This document shows positions 45,564-57,357 of a stretch of DNA of 64,000 bases, piece after piece. The DNA comes from Aliarcobacter lanthieri (GTDB lineage: Bacteria; Campylobacterota; Campylobacteria; Campylobacterales; Arcobacteraceae): the NCBI RefSeq assembly GCF_013201625.1, contig NZ_CP053839.1, positions 930,001 through 994,000 of the forward strand. The letters run 5' to 3'. Under the pieces are notes generated by a model. That model did no database searches and was not told the origin of the DNA. It saw only the letters and a list, made by a program, of their open reading frames with translations. Positions within the stretch are counted from its first letter, which is position 1, and the number at the start of each line of letters is the position of its first letter. The position numbers were made by a program, and so were the translations under genes.

Positions 45564-46466
45564 ATGCAAATTCCTCATATTCCAGTTTTATATGATGAAG
45601 TTTTAGATAGTTTTAAAGATATAAAATCTGGATATATTATTGATTGTACAACAGGATTTGCTGGACATAGTAGTGGCTTATTAAAACAAAATAATGATAT
45701 TAGGCTAATTTGTAATGACCAAGATTATGAAGCTTTAGCTTTTAGTACAAATAGATTAAAAGAGTTTGAAAATAGGGTAGTATTTAATAAAGGAAATTTT
45801 GAAAATGTTATTGAAAAGTTTAAAGATTATTCTATAAAAGGTATTTTGGCAGATATTGGAGTATCTTCTTTACAACTTGATAAAGAAGAACGAGGTTTTG
45901 GATTTAATAGTCAAACTTTAGATATGAGAATGGATCAAACTAAAAGTTTAGATGCTGCAACAGTTATAAATAGTTATTCTCAGCATGAGTTAGAAAAAAT
46001 TTTTAAAGAGTATGGAGAAGTACGTGAATATAAAAAAGTGGCTTCTTTGATAGTTGAGAATCGCCCATTTTATACTTCTAAAGAGTTTGCAGAGTTTTTC
46101 TATAAAAAATTACCAAAAGGGAAAATACATCCTGCTACTCTTATTTTTCAAGCAATTAGAATAGAAGTAAATGATGAATTAGGAGTTTTAGATAGACTTT
46201 TTAAATCACTTGAAGAGGCAAAATTAAAAGATTGCATAGTTGCTATTATATCTTTTCACTCACTTGAAGATAGAATTGTGAAAAATTATTTTAAAAAATG
46301 GAGTCAAAGTTGTATTTGTCCACCGAATGTATTTAGATGTGAATGTGGAAATAATCATGCTTTAGGAAAAATTATTACAAAAAAACCTATAATTGCAACT
46401 GATTTTGAGATAAAACAAAATCCAAGAAGTAGAAGTTCAAAATTAAGGATATTTAAATTTGTTTAG
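45564..46466 (+). CDS. rsmH: 16S rRNA (cytosine-N4) methyltransferase RsmH
   Basis: A 300-residue RsmH (MraW). It methylates C1402 of 16S rRNA with S-adenosylmethionine. Motifs: HIPVLYDEVLDSF, DCTTGFAGHSSGLL (SAM-binding), LADIGVSSLQLD, RGFGF, LDMRMDQ, and the C-terminal IISFHSLEDRIVKNYFK. The downstream small membrane gene overlaps it by 8 bp, as ftsL does in many genomes. Confidence 0.96.
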   Translation: MQIPHIPVLYDEVLDSFKDIKSGYIIDCTTGFAGHSSGLLKQNNDIRLICNDQDYEALAFSTNRLKEFENRVVFNKGNFENVIEKFKDYSIKGILADIGVSSLQLDKEERGFGFNSQTLDMRMDQTKSLDAATVINSYSQHELEKIFKEYGEVREYKKVASLIVENRPFYTSKEFAEFFYKKLPKGKIHPATLIFQAIRIEVNDELGVLDRLFKSLEEAKLKDCIVAIISFHSLEDRIVKNYFKKWSQSCICPPNVFRCECGNNHALGKIITKKPIIATDFEIKQNPRSRSSKLRIFKFV

Positions 46467-46719
46467 TTTAAACTCAGGAAATTCATTAAGATTTGTATTA
46501 ATATTACTATTTTTAGCACTTTTTATGTATATTCCAAAAATTTATGTAAGTAATAATATTTATTATACAAGTAAAGATATAAATAGATTGTATTCTCATT
46601 ATATTTCATTAAATGAAGAGAATACTTTTCTTTCAAAACAGTTAGAGGATATGAAATTTAAAAACCAAGTTATAGATTCTTTACTTTTCAATCCGTTGAT
46701 ACAATTAGAGCAAAAATAA
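46459..46719 (+). CDS. Small bitopic membrane protein, FtsL-like
   Basis: 86 residues from a TTG start overlapping rsmH. One membrane helix (about 10-28) is followed by a periplasmic coiled coil (LYSHYISLNEENTFLSKQLEDMKF). This size, topology and location immediately after rsmH match the divisome protein FtsL, which is too divergent in this phylum to be confirmed by eye. It would join FtsB/FtsQ at the septum. Confidence 0.6.
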   Translation: MFSLNSGNSLRFVLILLFLALFMYIPKIYVSNNIYYTSKDINRLYSHYISLNEENTFLSKQLEDMKFKNQVIDSLLFNPLIQLEQK

Positions 46720-46726
46720 GCTCTAA

Positions 46727-48013
46727 TTAAAGTATAGTTATACCTAAAACTCTTTTTAAAATATTACTATCTTCTGTAAAACCTTCAATTTCTTTTGCTG
46801 GTTCTAGTGTTGTAATAATTGCTTTTCCTATAATGTGCCTAAATTCTTTATTGTTATTGTCTTTCATTTTTACACTCCAAATATTATGTACAACTAAAGG
46901 TTCATTGTTTTTTATTCCAATATATAACATAATATGTCCTTTTAGATAAACTAAAGTTGAAAAAGGAACACCATTTTGTTTTATAAAGTCTTTTTTTTCT
47001 TCTAAAGTAAGGTTTGATATATCAAGATATTTTCCATTTATTGTTTGTGCTTTCGAATTTCTATGAAGATATTTTCCAAATACACTAAAATAATCTTGAG
47101 TAAAACTAGAGCAATCTCTATTATTTAGTAATCCACCCCAACCATAAGGTTCATTTAAAAACTCTTTTAAAATTCTAGTTCTATTTTCTGAAGTGTATTT
47201 TAAAGGCATTTCTTCTACTTCATTTTCATTTAAAGATACATAAGAGATTACTGCATTTTGTTTGTCATCAGCTTTTGCAATTATAAATAAATTATCTTTT
47301 TTAGGAAATATAGTACCAACTTTTATGTATTCTCTAAATGTATTATTATAGATAGGAAATTTTTCTTTTACACTTACAAAGAAATTTGCTTTTTCAAATT
47401 CTTGCATAAAATTTGTATCAACAAATGCAATATTATTTATTTCAACCCAACCACCTACAAAATGTGATTCTATATAAGCCCAGGCTTTATCTTTTGATAA
47501 ATGAGAAACTATTATAGGAGTATTTATTTTTAAAAGAGAATTTTGATTGTAATCAAATGGAAAACCTTCTCCTGGAAGTTGTGGATTATAAAACATTGGA
47601 GAATTTGTAGGTATAACTCTTACATTTGTATTCTTTAAAGTTATAGCTTTTTTTACTTCTTGATTGTATTGTTCAAAATTTGTATTTTCTATATGTTTGT
47701 CAAACCATTCTTTTGTTGCTAGATTATGGTTTTCTAAATATACTTTTTTATTTTTATAAGATAATCCCCACATAGCTTCATTTTTTGGATATGATAGCTT
47801 TGTTTGTTTCCAAGGCTTAAAGAATTTTGTAAAAAATTCATTAGTGTTTAGTTCTTGATTAAAAGTATTATCATCTACAAGATTTGATAATTGTAATATT
47901 TCATCTTGTTTTGCTTCTATGATTGTTGGCTGGATTACTTCTTTTGTATTACAAGCAATAAATAAAAAAGATACTGCTAAAATTATAATAATATTTTTAA
48001 AATAATTAGTCAT
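46727..48013 (-). CDS. NlpC/P60 peptidoglycan hydrolase lipoprotein with SH3 domains
   Basis: A 428-residue lipoprotein: signal peptide ending in the lipobox LFIAC (lipidated Cys21), an N-terminal NLPC_P60-stabilising domain, two SH3b-like domains (about 150-280), and an NlpC/P60 catalytic domain with C301 (NRDCSSF), H360 (LKGHIMLYIG) and H376 (VVHNIW). The layout matches SH3-NlpC proteins such as YkfC that cut between D-glutamate and the third stem residue. It is a single gene, convergent with the rsmH pair. Confidence 0.86.
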   Translation of the reverse strand: MTNYFKNIIIILAVSFLFIACNTKEVIQPTIIEAKQDEILQLSNLVDDNTFNQELNTNEFFTKFFKPWKQTKLSYPKNEAMWGLSYKNKKVYLENHNLATKEWFDKHIENTNFEQYNQEVKKAITLKNTNVRVIPTNSPMFYNPQLPGEGFPFDYNQNSLLKINTPIIVSHLSKDKAWAYIESHFVGGWVEINNIAFVDTNFMQEFEKANFFVSVKEKFPIYNNTFREYIKVGTIFPKKDNLFIIAKADDKQNAVISYVSLNENEVEEMPLKYTSENRTRILKEFLNEPYGWGGLLNNRDCSSFTQDYFSVFGKYLHRNSKAQTINGKYLDISNLTLEEKKDFIKQNGVPFSTLVYLKGHIMLYIGIKNNEPLVVHNIWSVKMKDNNNKEFRHIIGKAIITTLEPAKEIEGFTEDSNILKRVLGITIL

Positions 48014-48096
48014 AATACTCCCTTTTTATTTGATTGTAACATTTTATTATTGAATTTCTGGAAGTAGTAAATTATTTGAAATGAGAGGTTTGTTTT

Positions 48097-48486
48097 ATGT
48101 ATAAATTTTCAATAAAAAAAGAGTTATTTGAAGATATTATGTTAAAAAAAGTAAATATATTAGAAAAAAAAGCAACAAATTACTGGAAAAAAGAGATTTT
48201 AGTTCCAAAAATTATTGATGAGTCAATTCTTTTTGAAATAAAAAATAATGAAAAATTGATTTTAGTAAATGGTTTGGGTGAAGATAAACCAAAGATTATA
48301 ATTGAATGTTTAAAAACTGAATATATAAAAGATAGAGCAATTTTTAGATTTTATTTAGGAAAAATTTTAGAACAAAAAAATATTAATGATTTTCAAGATG
48401 AAAAAGATATCTTAATAAAAGAGTTACTAAATGAAAAAGATGAATTAATGAAAATATTAGAAAATTTGAAAAAGAGTATAAAGTAG
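48097..48486 (+). CDS. Hypothetical protein, possibly ASCH/PUA-like
   Basis: A 129-residue protein. The pattern FSIKKELFEDIMLKKVNILEKKATNYWKKEIL then ILVNGLGEDKPKIIIECLKTEY recalls ASCH-domain proteins, in which a short beta-barrel binds RNA, but key residues are not clear. The C-terminal 40 residues are a charged helix (LLNEKDELMKILENLKKSIK). It is a lone gene facing cytochrome c553 across a terminator. No function is assigned. Confidence 0.5.
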   Translation: MYKFSIKKELFEDIMLKKVNILEKKATNYWKKEILVPKIIDESILFEIKNNEKLILVNGLGEDKPKIIIECLKTEYIKDRAIFRFYLGKILEQKNINDFQDEKDILIKELLNEKDELMKILENLKKSIK

Positions 48487-48505
48487 CAAAAAATTGCTAC
48501 TTTAT
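48478..48505. terminator. Bidirectional terminator between the hypothetical and cytochrome c genes
   Basis: A 12-bp stem ATAAAGTAGCAA/TTGCTACTTTAT with loop AAAA. It contains both stop codons of the convergent genes. Confidence 0.7.
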
Positions 48506-48783
48506 TATTTTATAATTAAATCTGCAAGTTCTTTCATAGTCGCTTCATCCATTCCTTTTACTTGAGGGATCATTAAAGCTTTTTGTGCTCCTCCATAAGT
48601 TCCATCTTGATAACCTTTAAGTGATGCTACAAACTCTTCTTTAGTCATGTCTTTAATGATTTTAGATTTTCCTAAAGCAACTTTTTCTCCATTTGCACCA
48701 TGACAAACTACACAATTTGCATAAGGATTTGCAAAAGTAAAACAGGCTGTTAGAATTGTTGTTGCTAAAACTATTTTTTTCAT
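48505..48783 (-). CDS. Periplasmic class I cytochrome c (c553-like)
   Basis: A 92-residue exported cytochrome: signal peptide 1-18 (cleavage after FAN or nearby), haem-binding CVVCH with C24, C27 and H28, and a methionine ligand in the ALMIPQVKGM region. Such small cytochromes shuttle electrons from the bc1 complex to terminal oxidases in the periplasm of Campylobacterota. Confidence 0.88.
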   Translation of the reverse strand: MKKIVLATTILTACFTFANPYANCVVCHGANGEKVALGKSKIIKDMTKEEFVASLKGYQDGTYGGAQKALMIPQVKGMDEATMKELADLIIK

Positions 48784-48857
48784 AATTTTCCCTTTTTGTT
48801 GAAGTGCTCTTATTCTATTATAAGTTTTATTAATTTAAATTGACTTCAATCAAAATT

Positions 48858-49784
48858 TTATTTTAAAATATTTATACTTGATTGTATTGTTTCAATAGAT
48901 TTATTTAGTTCTTCTTTTTCTTTTTTATTTAAATCTAATTCTATTATTTTTTCAATACCTTCTTTACCTAAAATAACTGGTGTTCCAAGTGGAATATCGT
49001 TATAACCATATTCCCCTTCAAGTTTTACACTACAAGAAAAAATATTTTTTTCATCATTTAATATAGATTTACACATTAAATATGTACTAAATGCTGGTGC
49101 AAAATATGCTGAACCAGTTTTTAAAAGTTCTACTATTTTTGCTCCACCATTTTTAGTATTTTCTAAAATCTCTTGAATATCCTCTTTATTTAAAATATCT
49201 ATTACTCTTTTATCATCAATTCTTGCTTGAGATATTAACGGAACCATACTATTTGAATGAGAGCCAATAACTATTGCATCTATTTTTTTATAATAAAAAT
49301 TTATTTTTTTAGATATGTAATATTTAAATCTTGCACTATCTAATACTCCTGCCATACCAAAAACTTTATTTCTAGAAAGATTTGATTTTTTTAAAGCACT
49401 ATAAACCATAGCATCTAAAGGGTTTGAAACTATTATAAAAATTGCATTTGGATTTAAAGGTAAGATATCATCTAAAATAGAATTCATAATTTTTGCATTT
49501 GTAAAAAGTAAATCTTCTCTGCTCATATTTGGTTTTCTAGCAATTCCAGCTGTTATTACTATTATATTACAATTTTTAAACTCTTTATTGTTACAAGCTT
49601 TTACAATAGTTTTATTATTTGAAGAAAGGCTTGCTTGAGTAATATCTAAAGCCATTGCTTCTGTAAATTCTTCTCTTATGTCTTTTAATAAAACTTCATC
49701 ACAAAGGTTATTTGTAGCAATATTGAAAGCTAAATTTGAACCAACATTTCCAACACCGACAATTCCAATAACTTTTTTATTCAA
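48858..49784 (-). CDS. mdh: Malate dehydrogenase (LDH-like type)
   Basis: A 308-residue member of the lactate/malate dehydrogenase superfamily. It has GIVGVGNVGSNLAFN (NAD binding), ITAGIARKPNMSREDL (mobile loop with the substrate arginines, the Mdh rather than Ldh pattern), VSNPLDAMVY and the catalytic histidine in IGSHSNSMVPL. It interconverts malate and oxaloacetate in the TCA cycle. It lies beside icd on the same strand, about 100 bp apart. Confidence 0.88.
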   Translation of the reverse strand: MNKKVIGIVGVGNVGSNLAFNIATNNLCDEVLLKDIREEFTEAMALDITQASLSSNNKTIVKACNNKEFKNCNIIVITAGIARKPNMSREDLLFTNAKIMNSILDDILPLNPNAIFIIVSNPLDAMVYSALKKSNLSRNKVFGMAGVLDSARFKYYISKKINFYYKKIDAIVIGSHSNSMVPLISQARIDDKRVIDILNKEDIQEILENTKNGGAKIVELLKTGSAYFAPAFSTYLMCKSILNDEKNIFSCSVKLEGEYGYNDIPLGTPVILGKEGIEKIIELDLNKKEKEELNKSIETIQSSINILK

Positions 49785-49853
49785 AATATATTACCTTTAA
49801 AATTTTTAAAGATTATAGCAGTTTATAGATTTAGATAGGTTTTTAAAGAAGAA

Positions 49854-49880
49854 AATATGAGAAGTTTTACTTCTCATATT
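49854..49880 (-). terminator. Terminator downstream of icd
   Basis: A perfect 12-bp stem AATATGAGAAGT/ACTTCTCATATT with a 3-nt loop, followed on the minus strand by a T-rich stretch. It separates icd from mdh. Confidence 0.75.
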
Positions 49881-49888
49881 TATGTAAA

Positions 49889-52084
<2,196 letters not shown>

Positions 52085-52198
52085 TCATCCTAAATTGTAA
52101 ATTTTGATATGGCTGATTTTAACTATATTTATATTTGAAAGTATTGAATTTGCTTATATTTATTGGAGTGAATATTTGATTGTTTCAAATATTCACAT

Positions 52199-53326
52199 CT
52201 AATTTACACTATTAAATAAATCTTTTATTGAAGGTGCTTTTTGATTTGTTATATCATTTTTCATAATATCTATTGCTTCATTATCTATATCATTAGGAGT
52301 TTCATTAACTTTTGTGTAAGTTTTTGATACACCAATATTTGCTTGAATATTAATTTGATGTTCTTCAAAAGTTTTTGCAAATTTATGAAGACCTGTTTTA
52401 TTATCTCTTACAAAATATAAATAGTTGCTTTTTACAGGGAAAATAGCAGCTTTTATTGAGTCAAGGCTAACTGCACAAATAGGATTTTTAGGTAAACCTT
52501 TATTCTTGTAAGTATTATATGAACTATCATCATTTCTTATTCTATCTGCTGTTACAACACTATTTGAATATTTACCATAATTTAGTGTTCCATCCATTTG
52601 TAAATGCATTCCTTTTTTTAATCTATTGTGAATTACGCTAGCAACTATTGGCATTTCATTTCTTGTTGCAGCTTCTTTTTGTATAACTGAAGCTAAAGTT
52701 ATATAATTAAACCATTTGTTTTTATCATAAATACCAAATATTTTTTTAGAAAACTCTTCATATTTTCTATTTGTTTGTGAGAATAAATAAAAGATTAAAT
52801 ACTCTTCACTCATTCCAACTGGTAATGAATATGTATCAGCAAGAATATTTCCATCTAGTTTATAAGCATGCTCATTATAAATTTTTGTTAGTTTTTCTTC
52901 ATCTAAATTAAATTCATCTGCTAATTTTTTTAAGAAAAAATATGAAGTTTCACCTGGAATTAAAGTAACAGTTTTTAAAGCAGCTTTTGAAGTAAGAAGT
53001 TTTATTAAAAAATCTATTTTTGTTAATCTAGTTTGTTCAATATCTATCCAGCCACTTTGTATATATCCACTAGCTTTTAAAATAACTTCATCAATTATAT
53101 TCATTTCGTAACCATTTTTATTTAAGTGTGATATAATATTACTTGTACTGCCTTTTGGTATATATAAAATCTTTTTAGATACAACAGGTAAAGTAAGATA
53201 ATAAAGTACCATAATACAAGCAATAAGGAATAAATAAATAGTGTTAAAAAACATTAAAATCTTAATATTATTATCATCTTTTCTTTTAATGTTTTTATTG
53301 TATTCCATATTATTATTTGGTGTCAA
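52199..53326 (-). CDS. mltG: Endolytic transglycosylase MltG
   Basis: 375 residues from a TTG at 53326 with AAAGAG upstream; the ATG at 53308 is an alternative. One N-terminal membrane helix (about 23-45) precedes a LysM-like region and the YceG/MltG catalytic domain (TLIPGETSYFFLKKLADEFN; ASVIQKEAATRNEMPIVASVIHNRL with the catalytic Glu; MDGTLNYG). It releases nascent glycan strands and limits their length. The first 86 bp overlap the start of the divergent AsmA-like gene. Confidence 0.88.
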   Translation of the reverse strand: MTPNNNMEYNKNIKRKDDNNIKILMFFNTIYLFLIACIMVLYYLTLPVVSKKILYIPKGSTSNIISHLNKNGYEMNIIDEVILKASGYIQSGWIDIEQTRLTKIDFLIKLLTSKAALKTVTLIPGETSYFFLKKLADEFNLDEEKLTKIYNEHAYKLDGNILADTYSLPVGMSEEYLIFYLFSQTNRKYEEFSKKIFGIYDKNKWFNYITLASVIQKEAATRNEMPIVASVIHNRLKKGMHLQMDGTLNYGKYSNSVVTADRIRNDDSSYNTYKNKGLPKNPICAVSLDSIKAAIFPVKSNYLYFVRDNKTGLHKFAKTFEEHQINIQANIGVSKTYTKVNETPNDIDNEAIDIMKNDITNQKAPSIKDLFNSVN

Positions 53327-56126
53327 AATAAGCTCTTTTCATATTTTTAATTTTAAAGTTTCGCAATTTTATATAAAATTGGATAAAAAACTGATTGTTA
53401 CTGTTGAAGACATTGAATATAAATCAAAAAAGAGTAAAGTAAAATCATCTTTAGAAGATATAAAAAACAATATTGAAATGCTTCCAAAAATATTAAAATA
53501 TTTTCAAATTATAGATATAAGTAATTTAGATATTGATGGAAATAAATTTAAAATTTTATTTGACAATGATAATTTTATAATAGACAATAAACTTATAACT
53601 TTAAATTCAAAGATTGATGTTTCATCAAAGCAAGTTACTTTTGATATCTCTTCGTTATATTTAAAAGATTATGAAGTATTGTTAAAAGGTAAAGCTGTAA
53701 TTAATTATTTTGATGAAGAGCTAAAATATTTTGGTGATATTTTTTATAAAAATATTTCTACAAAAACTAATATTGATATTACAAAATCAAAACTTTCTTT
53801 TTTTACAAGAAGTGATTATTTTGAAAATTTACATTTTTTAAAGCCTTTTTTAAATTTAGATAATATTGCAAATGAGTGGATGTATGATAATGTAGTAGGT
53901 GAGTTTAAAATTGATTGGTTATATGGAGAATTTGATTTGGAAAGCCAAGAGTTGATTTTAAAATCTATTCAAGGTGATGCTCATATCAAAAATGCAAAAA
54001 TAAAATTTGAACAAAATTTAGAAGAGATTATTACTAGTAATATTAAAGTAAATTATAAAAATGATATTTTAAATTTTGATTTAATTTCACCAAAATATAA
54101 AAATAAAAAATTAGATAATAGTTTTGTACAAATAAAAAATTTAACTAATGAAGAAGAAGGTAAAGTTTTAGTAAATATAGAAACAAAAACAACCTTAGAT
54201 AAAGATATTTTAGACATTTTAAAAGCTTATGATATTTCTTTACCAGTTTTACAAAAAAATGGTGAAACAAAGGCAAAACTATTTTTAGATATTCCTTATT
54301 CTGAAAATTTGTCTATGACTACAAATGGTGAATTTGTTGTAGAAAAGTCAGATATATTTATTGAAGGCTTTCATTTTAAAACAAATAGTGCAAATGTTTA
54401 TTTGGATAATAGTCAACTCTATATAGATGAAGCTAGTTTTTTATATGAAGATATGATTAATGCGAATGTAAATATAAATTTAAATTTAGATACTTTAAAA
54501 GCCAATGGAATTGTAGATATAAATAAAATCTTTATAAAAAACAATAAAGATGAACAAATCTTAAATATTAAAGATAAGACAAGTGAAATTACTATGGATT
54601 TTAGTAAAAAAATAGATATATTTTTAGTAGATTTAAAGACAAATATAAATTATGATAAGTTTATAAAAATAGATTTTATTGATATATCAAAGATTTATAA
54701 ATATTCAGATATTTTAAAAAATAATTCTATAAAAAATGGTAATTTATCTATAAAAATAGAAGATAACAATAAAATTAGTTTAGATGGTACAATTAGCGGA
54801 TTTGATCTACCAATTAAAAAATATAATCAAAATATAAATGCTTTAGATATTATAGGAAATATTGAGAATAATAAGGTTTATATTACTTCTAAAGATGATT
54901 CTATAAAGCTTAAGATAGAAGATGAAATTTCTTTATATTTAGATGGATATGATATATTTTATGATACAAATAATGATCAAAATGTAGATATCTCTCAAAG
55001 TTTACATATTTACTTAAAAGATACAAATTTAAATATCAATAATGATATTTATAAGATTAAAGATGCAAACATTGACATACAAAAGAATTTAATAAATTTT
55101 GAAGCAGTAATGAAAGAATTAACTCTTCCAATAAAAAAAGATGATAAAGAAGTAGAAAATCTTACAATAATTGGAAAATATCAAAATGGAATAGTTGATT
55201 TGTATGCTGATAATATGAATCTGTTTTTGACAATTAAAGATAAAAAATATAGTTTAAAACTTGATGGTTATGATATCTATTTTGATACAAAAGATAGTGA
55301 AGAATTTAGTACTATTGAAAAAATGAATATTATTGGAGTAAACTCTAAAATAGTTATAAATAATGAAAATAAAATTTTAGCTGATTTTTATGAAATAGAT
55401 TTAGATAAATATAGAAAATTCTTCTATTTAGAATATGAAGATAGCAAAATGAGTTTTACTCAAAATAAAGATAAATATATAGATATTTATATTGCTAAAG
55501 CAAATGAAAAGTTTATAAATTCATTATTTAATAAAGATATTATGAGTGGAGGAAAACTAGATTTTTATGCAAATGGAATAATAGATAATTTAAAAGGGAA
55601 AATGTTAATAAGAGAGAGTAATATAAAAAATTTATCAATTTTAAGTAATATTATGTTTTTCTTAGAAAGTTCTCCTGCTCTTATTAATCCATTTTTAGCA
55701 ATACCTTCTGTTTTTGGTTTAAATCAATTAGGTATTTATCAAGTAAAAGATGGTGTTGTTGAATTTGAATATAACCATGCAGCAAAAATACTTGATATTA
55801 AAAATTTACATACATCTGGAAATGGTATAGATTTTGAAGGTGAAGGAGTTGTAAATTTATCTACAAATCAGATTAATTCAAAATTAAAACTTATATTTAT
55901 GAAAGGTTATAGTTCAATTGTTGAATATATACCACTTTTAAATTATATTTTATTAGGAAATGATAATAGAGTTGAAACACAAATAAATATTAGTGGAGAT
56001 TTGAATAGTCCTACAATAAATACTAATTTGTTAAAAGATGGTTTTAATGCTCCAGTAAATATTTTTAAAAGAATATTTACAAGCCCATCAAATTTAATTA
56101 ATAACTTTAATAATAAAAAAGAGTAA
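53241..56126 (+). CDS. YhdP/AsmA-like protein (DUF3971-type)
   Basis: 961 residues from a GTG at 53241 (AAGGAA upstream). An N-terminal membrane helix (about 6-28) anchors a very long periplasmic beta-rich region with many short repeats (for example SLYLDGYDIFYDT and SLKLDGYDIYFDT). The C-terminal part (GKMLIRESNIKNLSILSNIM ... GIYQVKDGVVEFEYNHAAKIL ... FEGEGVVNLSTNQI) matches the AsmA/YhdP C-terminus. Relatives form bridge-like channels for phospholipid transport to the outer membrane. The gene overlaps the divergent mltG by 86 bp. Confidence 0.78.
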   Translation: MLKNIKILILLSSFLLMFLLYSILLFGVKISSFHIFNFKVSQFYIKLDKKLIVTVEDIEYKSKKSKVKSSLEDIKNNIEMLPKILKYFQIIDISNLDIDGNKFKILFDNDNFIIDNKLITLNSKIDVSSKQVTFDISSLYLKDYEVLLKGKAVINYFDEELKYFGDIFYKNISTKTNIDITKSKLSFFTRSDYFENLHFLKPFLNLDNIANEWMYDNVVGEFKIDWLYGEFDLESQELILKSIQGDAHIKNAKIKFEQNLEEIITSNIKVNYKNDILNFDLISPKYKNKKLDNSFVQIKNLTNEEEGKVLVNIETKTTLDKDILDILKAYDISLPVLQKNGETKAKLFLDIPYSENLSMTTNGEFVVEKSDIFIEGFHFKTNSANVYLDNSQLYIDEASFLYEDMINANVNINLNLDTLKANGIVDINKIFIKNNKDEQILNIKDKTSEITMDFSKKIDIFLVDLKTNINYDKFIKIDFIDISKIYKYSDILKNNSIKNGNLSIKIEDNNKISLDGTISGFDLPIKKYNQNINALDIIGNIENNKVYITSKDDSIKLKIEDEISLYLDGYDIFYDTNNDQNVDISQSLHIYLKDTNLNINNDIYKIKDANIDIQKNLINFEAVMKELTLPIKKDDKEVENLTIIGKYQNGIVDLYADNMNLFLTIKDKKYSLKLDGYDIYFDTKDSEEFSTIEKMNIIGVNSKIVINNENKILADFYEIDLDKYRKFFYLEYEDSKMSFTQNKDKYIDIYIAKANEKFINSLFNKDIMSGGKLDFYANGIIDNLKGKMLIRESNIKNLSILSNIMFFLESSPALINPFLAIPSVFGLNQLGIYQVKDGVVEFEYNHAAKILDIKNLHTSGNGIDFEGEGVVNLSTNQINSKLKLIFMKGYSSIVEYIPLLNYILLGNDNRVETQINISGDLNSPTINTNLLKDGFNAPVNIFKRIFTSPSNLINNFNNKKE

Positions 56127-56142
56127 GTATTAAAACTTACTC
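56121..56142. terminator. Bidirectional terminator between the AsmA-like gene and the LolC/E permease
   Basis: GAGTAAGT/ACTTACTC (8-bp stem, loop ATTAAA), preceded by AATAAAAAA. Both stop codons lie in the stem. Confidence 0.6.
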
Positions 56143-57357
56143 ATTTCTTAATACATCAATAACATCTATTTTTGTAGCACGGCTAGCTGGATAAAAAGAT
56201 GATAAAAGTACTATCACAACAGCACCAATAACAATAGATATAAAATCACTCATTGCTAAATCAAGTGGTAATTTTGCACTTCCGTAAACATCTGCAGGCA
56301 AAGATACAATATCAAAAGTATCAAGTAAAAAATAACCAATAAATCCTAATATAATACCCGTAATAATTCCACTAAATCCAATGATAGTACCAACTCTTAA
56401 GAATATTGATTTAATCTCTTTTGTTGTTGCTCCCATAGATAAAAGTAGGGCTATTTCTTTTCTTCTACTCATAACTGTCATAAGTAAAGATGATATTATA
56501 TTTAAAGATGCAACTAATATAATAAGCATTAAAACTATGAAAAGAGCTGTTTTTTCCATTTTCATAGCTGCAAAAAAGTTTCCATTTTGTTGCCACCAAC
56601 CTACAACACCAACATTTTTATCTTGTAAAAAAATTCTTAGTTTTTCTATATCACTAAAAGCATTATTTGAATGAATATGTATTCCATCATAAATATTTGC
56701 ATCTTTTTGAAGTAGAGTTTGTAAAGCTTCTAATGAAGTATACATATAAGCTTTATCATAAGCACTAAGTCCAGAAGAGAAAGAGGTAAGATAGTTAAAT
56801 CTTTTCATTTTTGGCATTAAAGAAAAACCAGCTGGATTTAATTCTGTAAAGTATAAAGTTACTTTACTATCATTTGATAAGAGTAGTTTATCACTTATTC
56901 CCATTCCAGTTATCAAGTCAAATTTATTTAATTCAAAATCATTTAATGCTTCTTTAAAAATAGGATTAATGGCTGCTTCATTTTGTGCATTTACACCAAA
57001 AATCATACCACCACTCATATTATTTCCATTTTGAATAATTGCTTGAGTAGATATAAATGCAGAAAATTTTAAATCTTTAAATTCATTTTGTAATTCAGTT
57101 AAAAGATCTTCATTTACACTATTTGCTGTTTTTGCATAGATTGTTAGTGGATAGTTCATGGTAAAAAGTTTTCTTTCAAACTCTTTTGCAGTACCATTCA
57201 TAATTGCCATAGATAAAATAAGTACCATAACACCTATAGCAACTCCAATAAATGCTAAAATAGCACTTATTGAGATAAATGGATTTTTTTTATCAAATCT
57301 TAGATATTTTTTTACAATAAAATTAACTAACTGCTTATTCAAATTAGTTTCCTGCAA
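56137..57357 (-). CDS. LolC/LolE-like ABC transporter permease
   Basis: A 406-residue FtsX/MacB-type permease: one N-terminal helix (about 25-52), a large periplasmic domain (about 53-270), then three helices near 275-300, 320-350 and 375-395. [35 protein letters not shown] and [17 protein letters not shown] are typical of LolC/E. It extracts lipoproteins from the inner membrane with LolD (not encoded here) and hands them to LolA, encoded just beyond secA. It starts 14 bp before the secA stop. Confidence 0.87.
   Translation of the reverse strand: MQETNLNKQLVNFIVKKYLRFDKKNPFISISAILAFIGVAIGVMVLILSMAIMNGTAKEFERKLFTMNYPLTIYAKTANSVNEDLLTELQNEFKDLKFSAFISTQAIIQNGNNMSGGMIFGVNAQNEAAINPIFKEALNDFELNKFDLITGMGISDKLLLSNDSKVTLYFTELNPAGFSLMPKMKRFNYLTSFSSGLSAYDKAYMYTSLEALQTLLQKDANIYDGIHIHSNNAFSDIEKLRIFLQDKNVGVVGWWQQNGNFFAAMKMEKTALFIVLMLIILVASLNIISSLLMTVMSRRKEIALLLSMGATTKEIKSIFLRVGTIIGFSGIITGIILGFIGYFLLDTFDIVSLPADVYGSAKLPLDLAMSDFISIVIGAVVIVLLSSFYPASRATKIDVIDVLRNE

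Noticed and set aside
45507-45578. A 24-residue N-terminal extension of the aldolase-like protein
   Set aside because: It would overlap the rsmH start on the other strand; the ATG at 45506 has a ribosome site and fits the family N-terminus.
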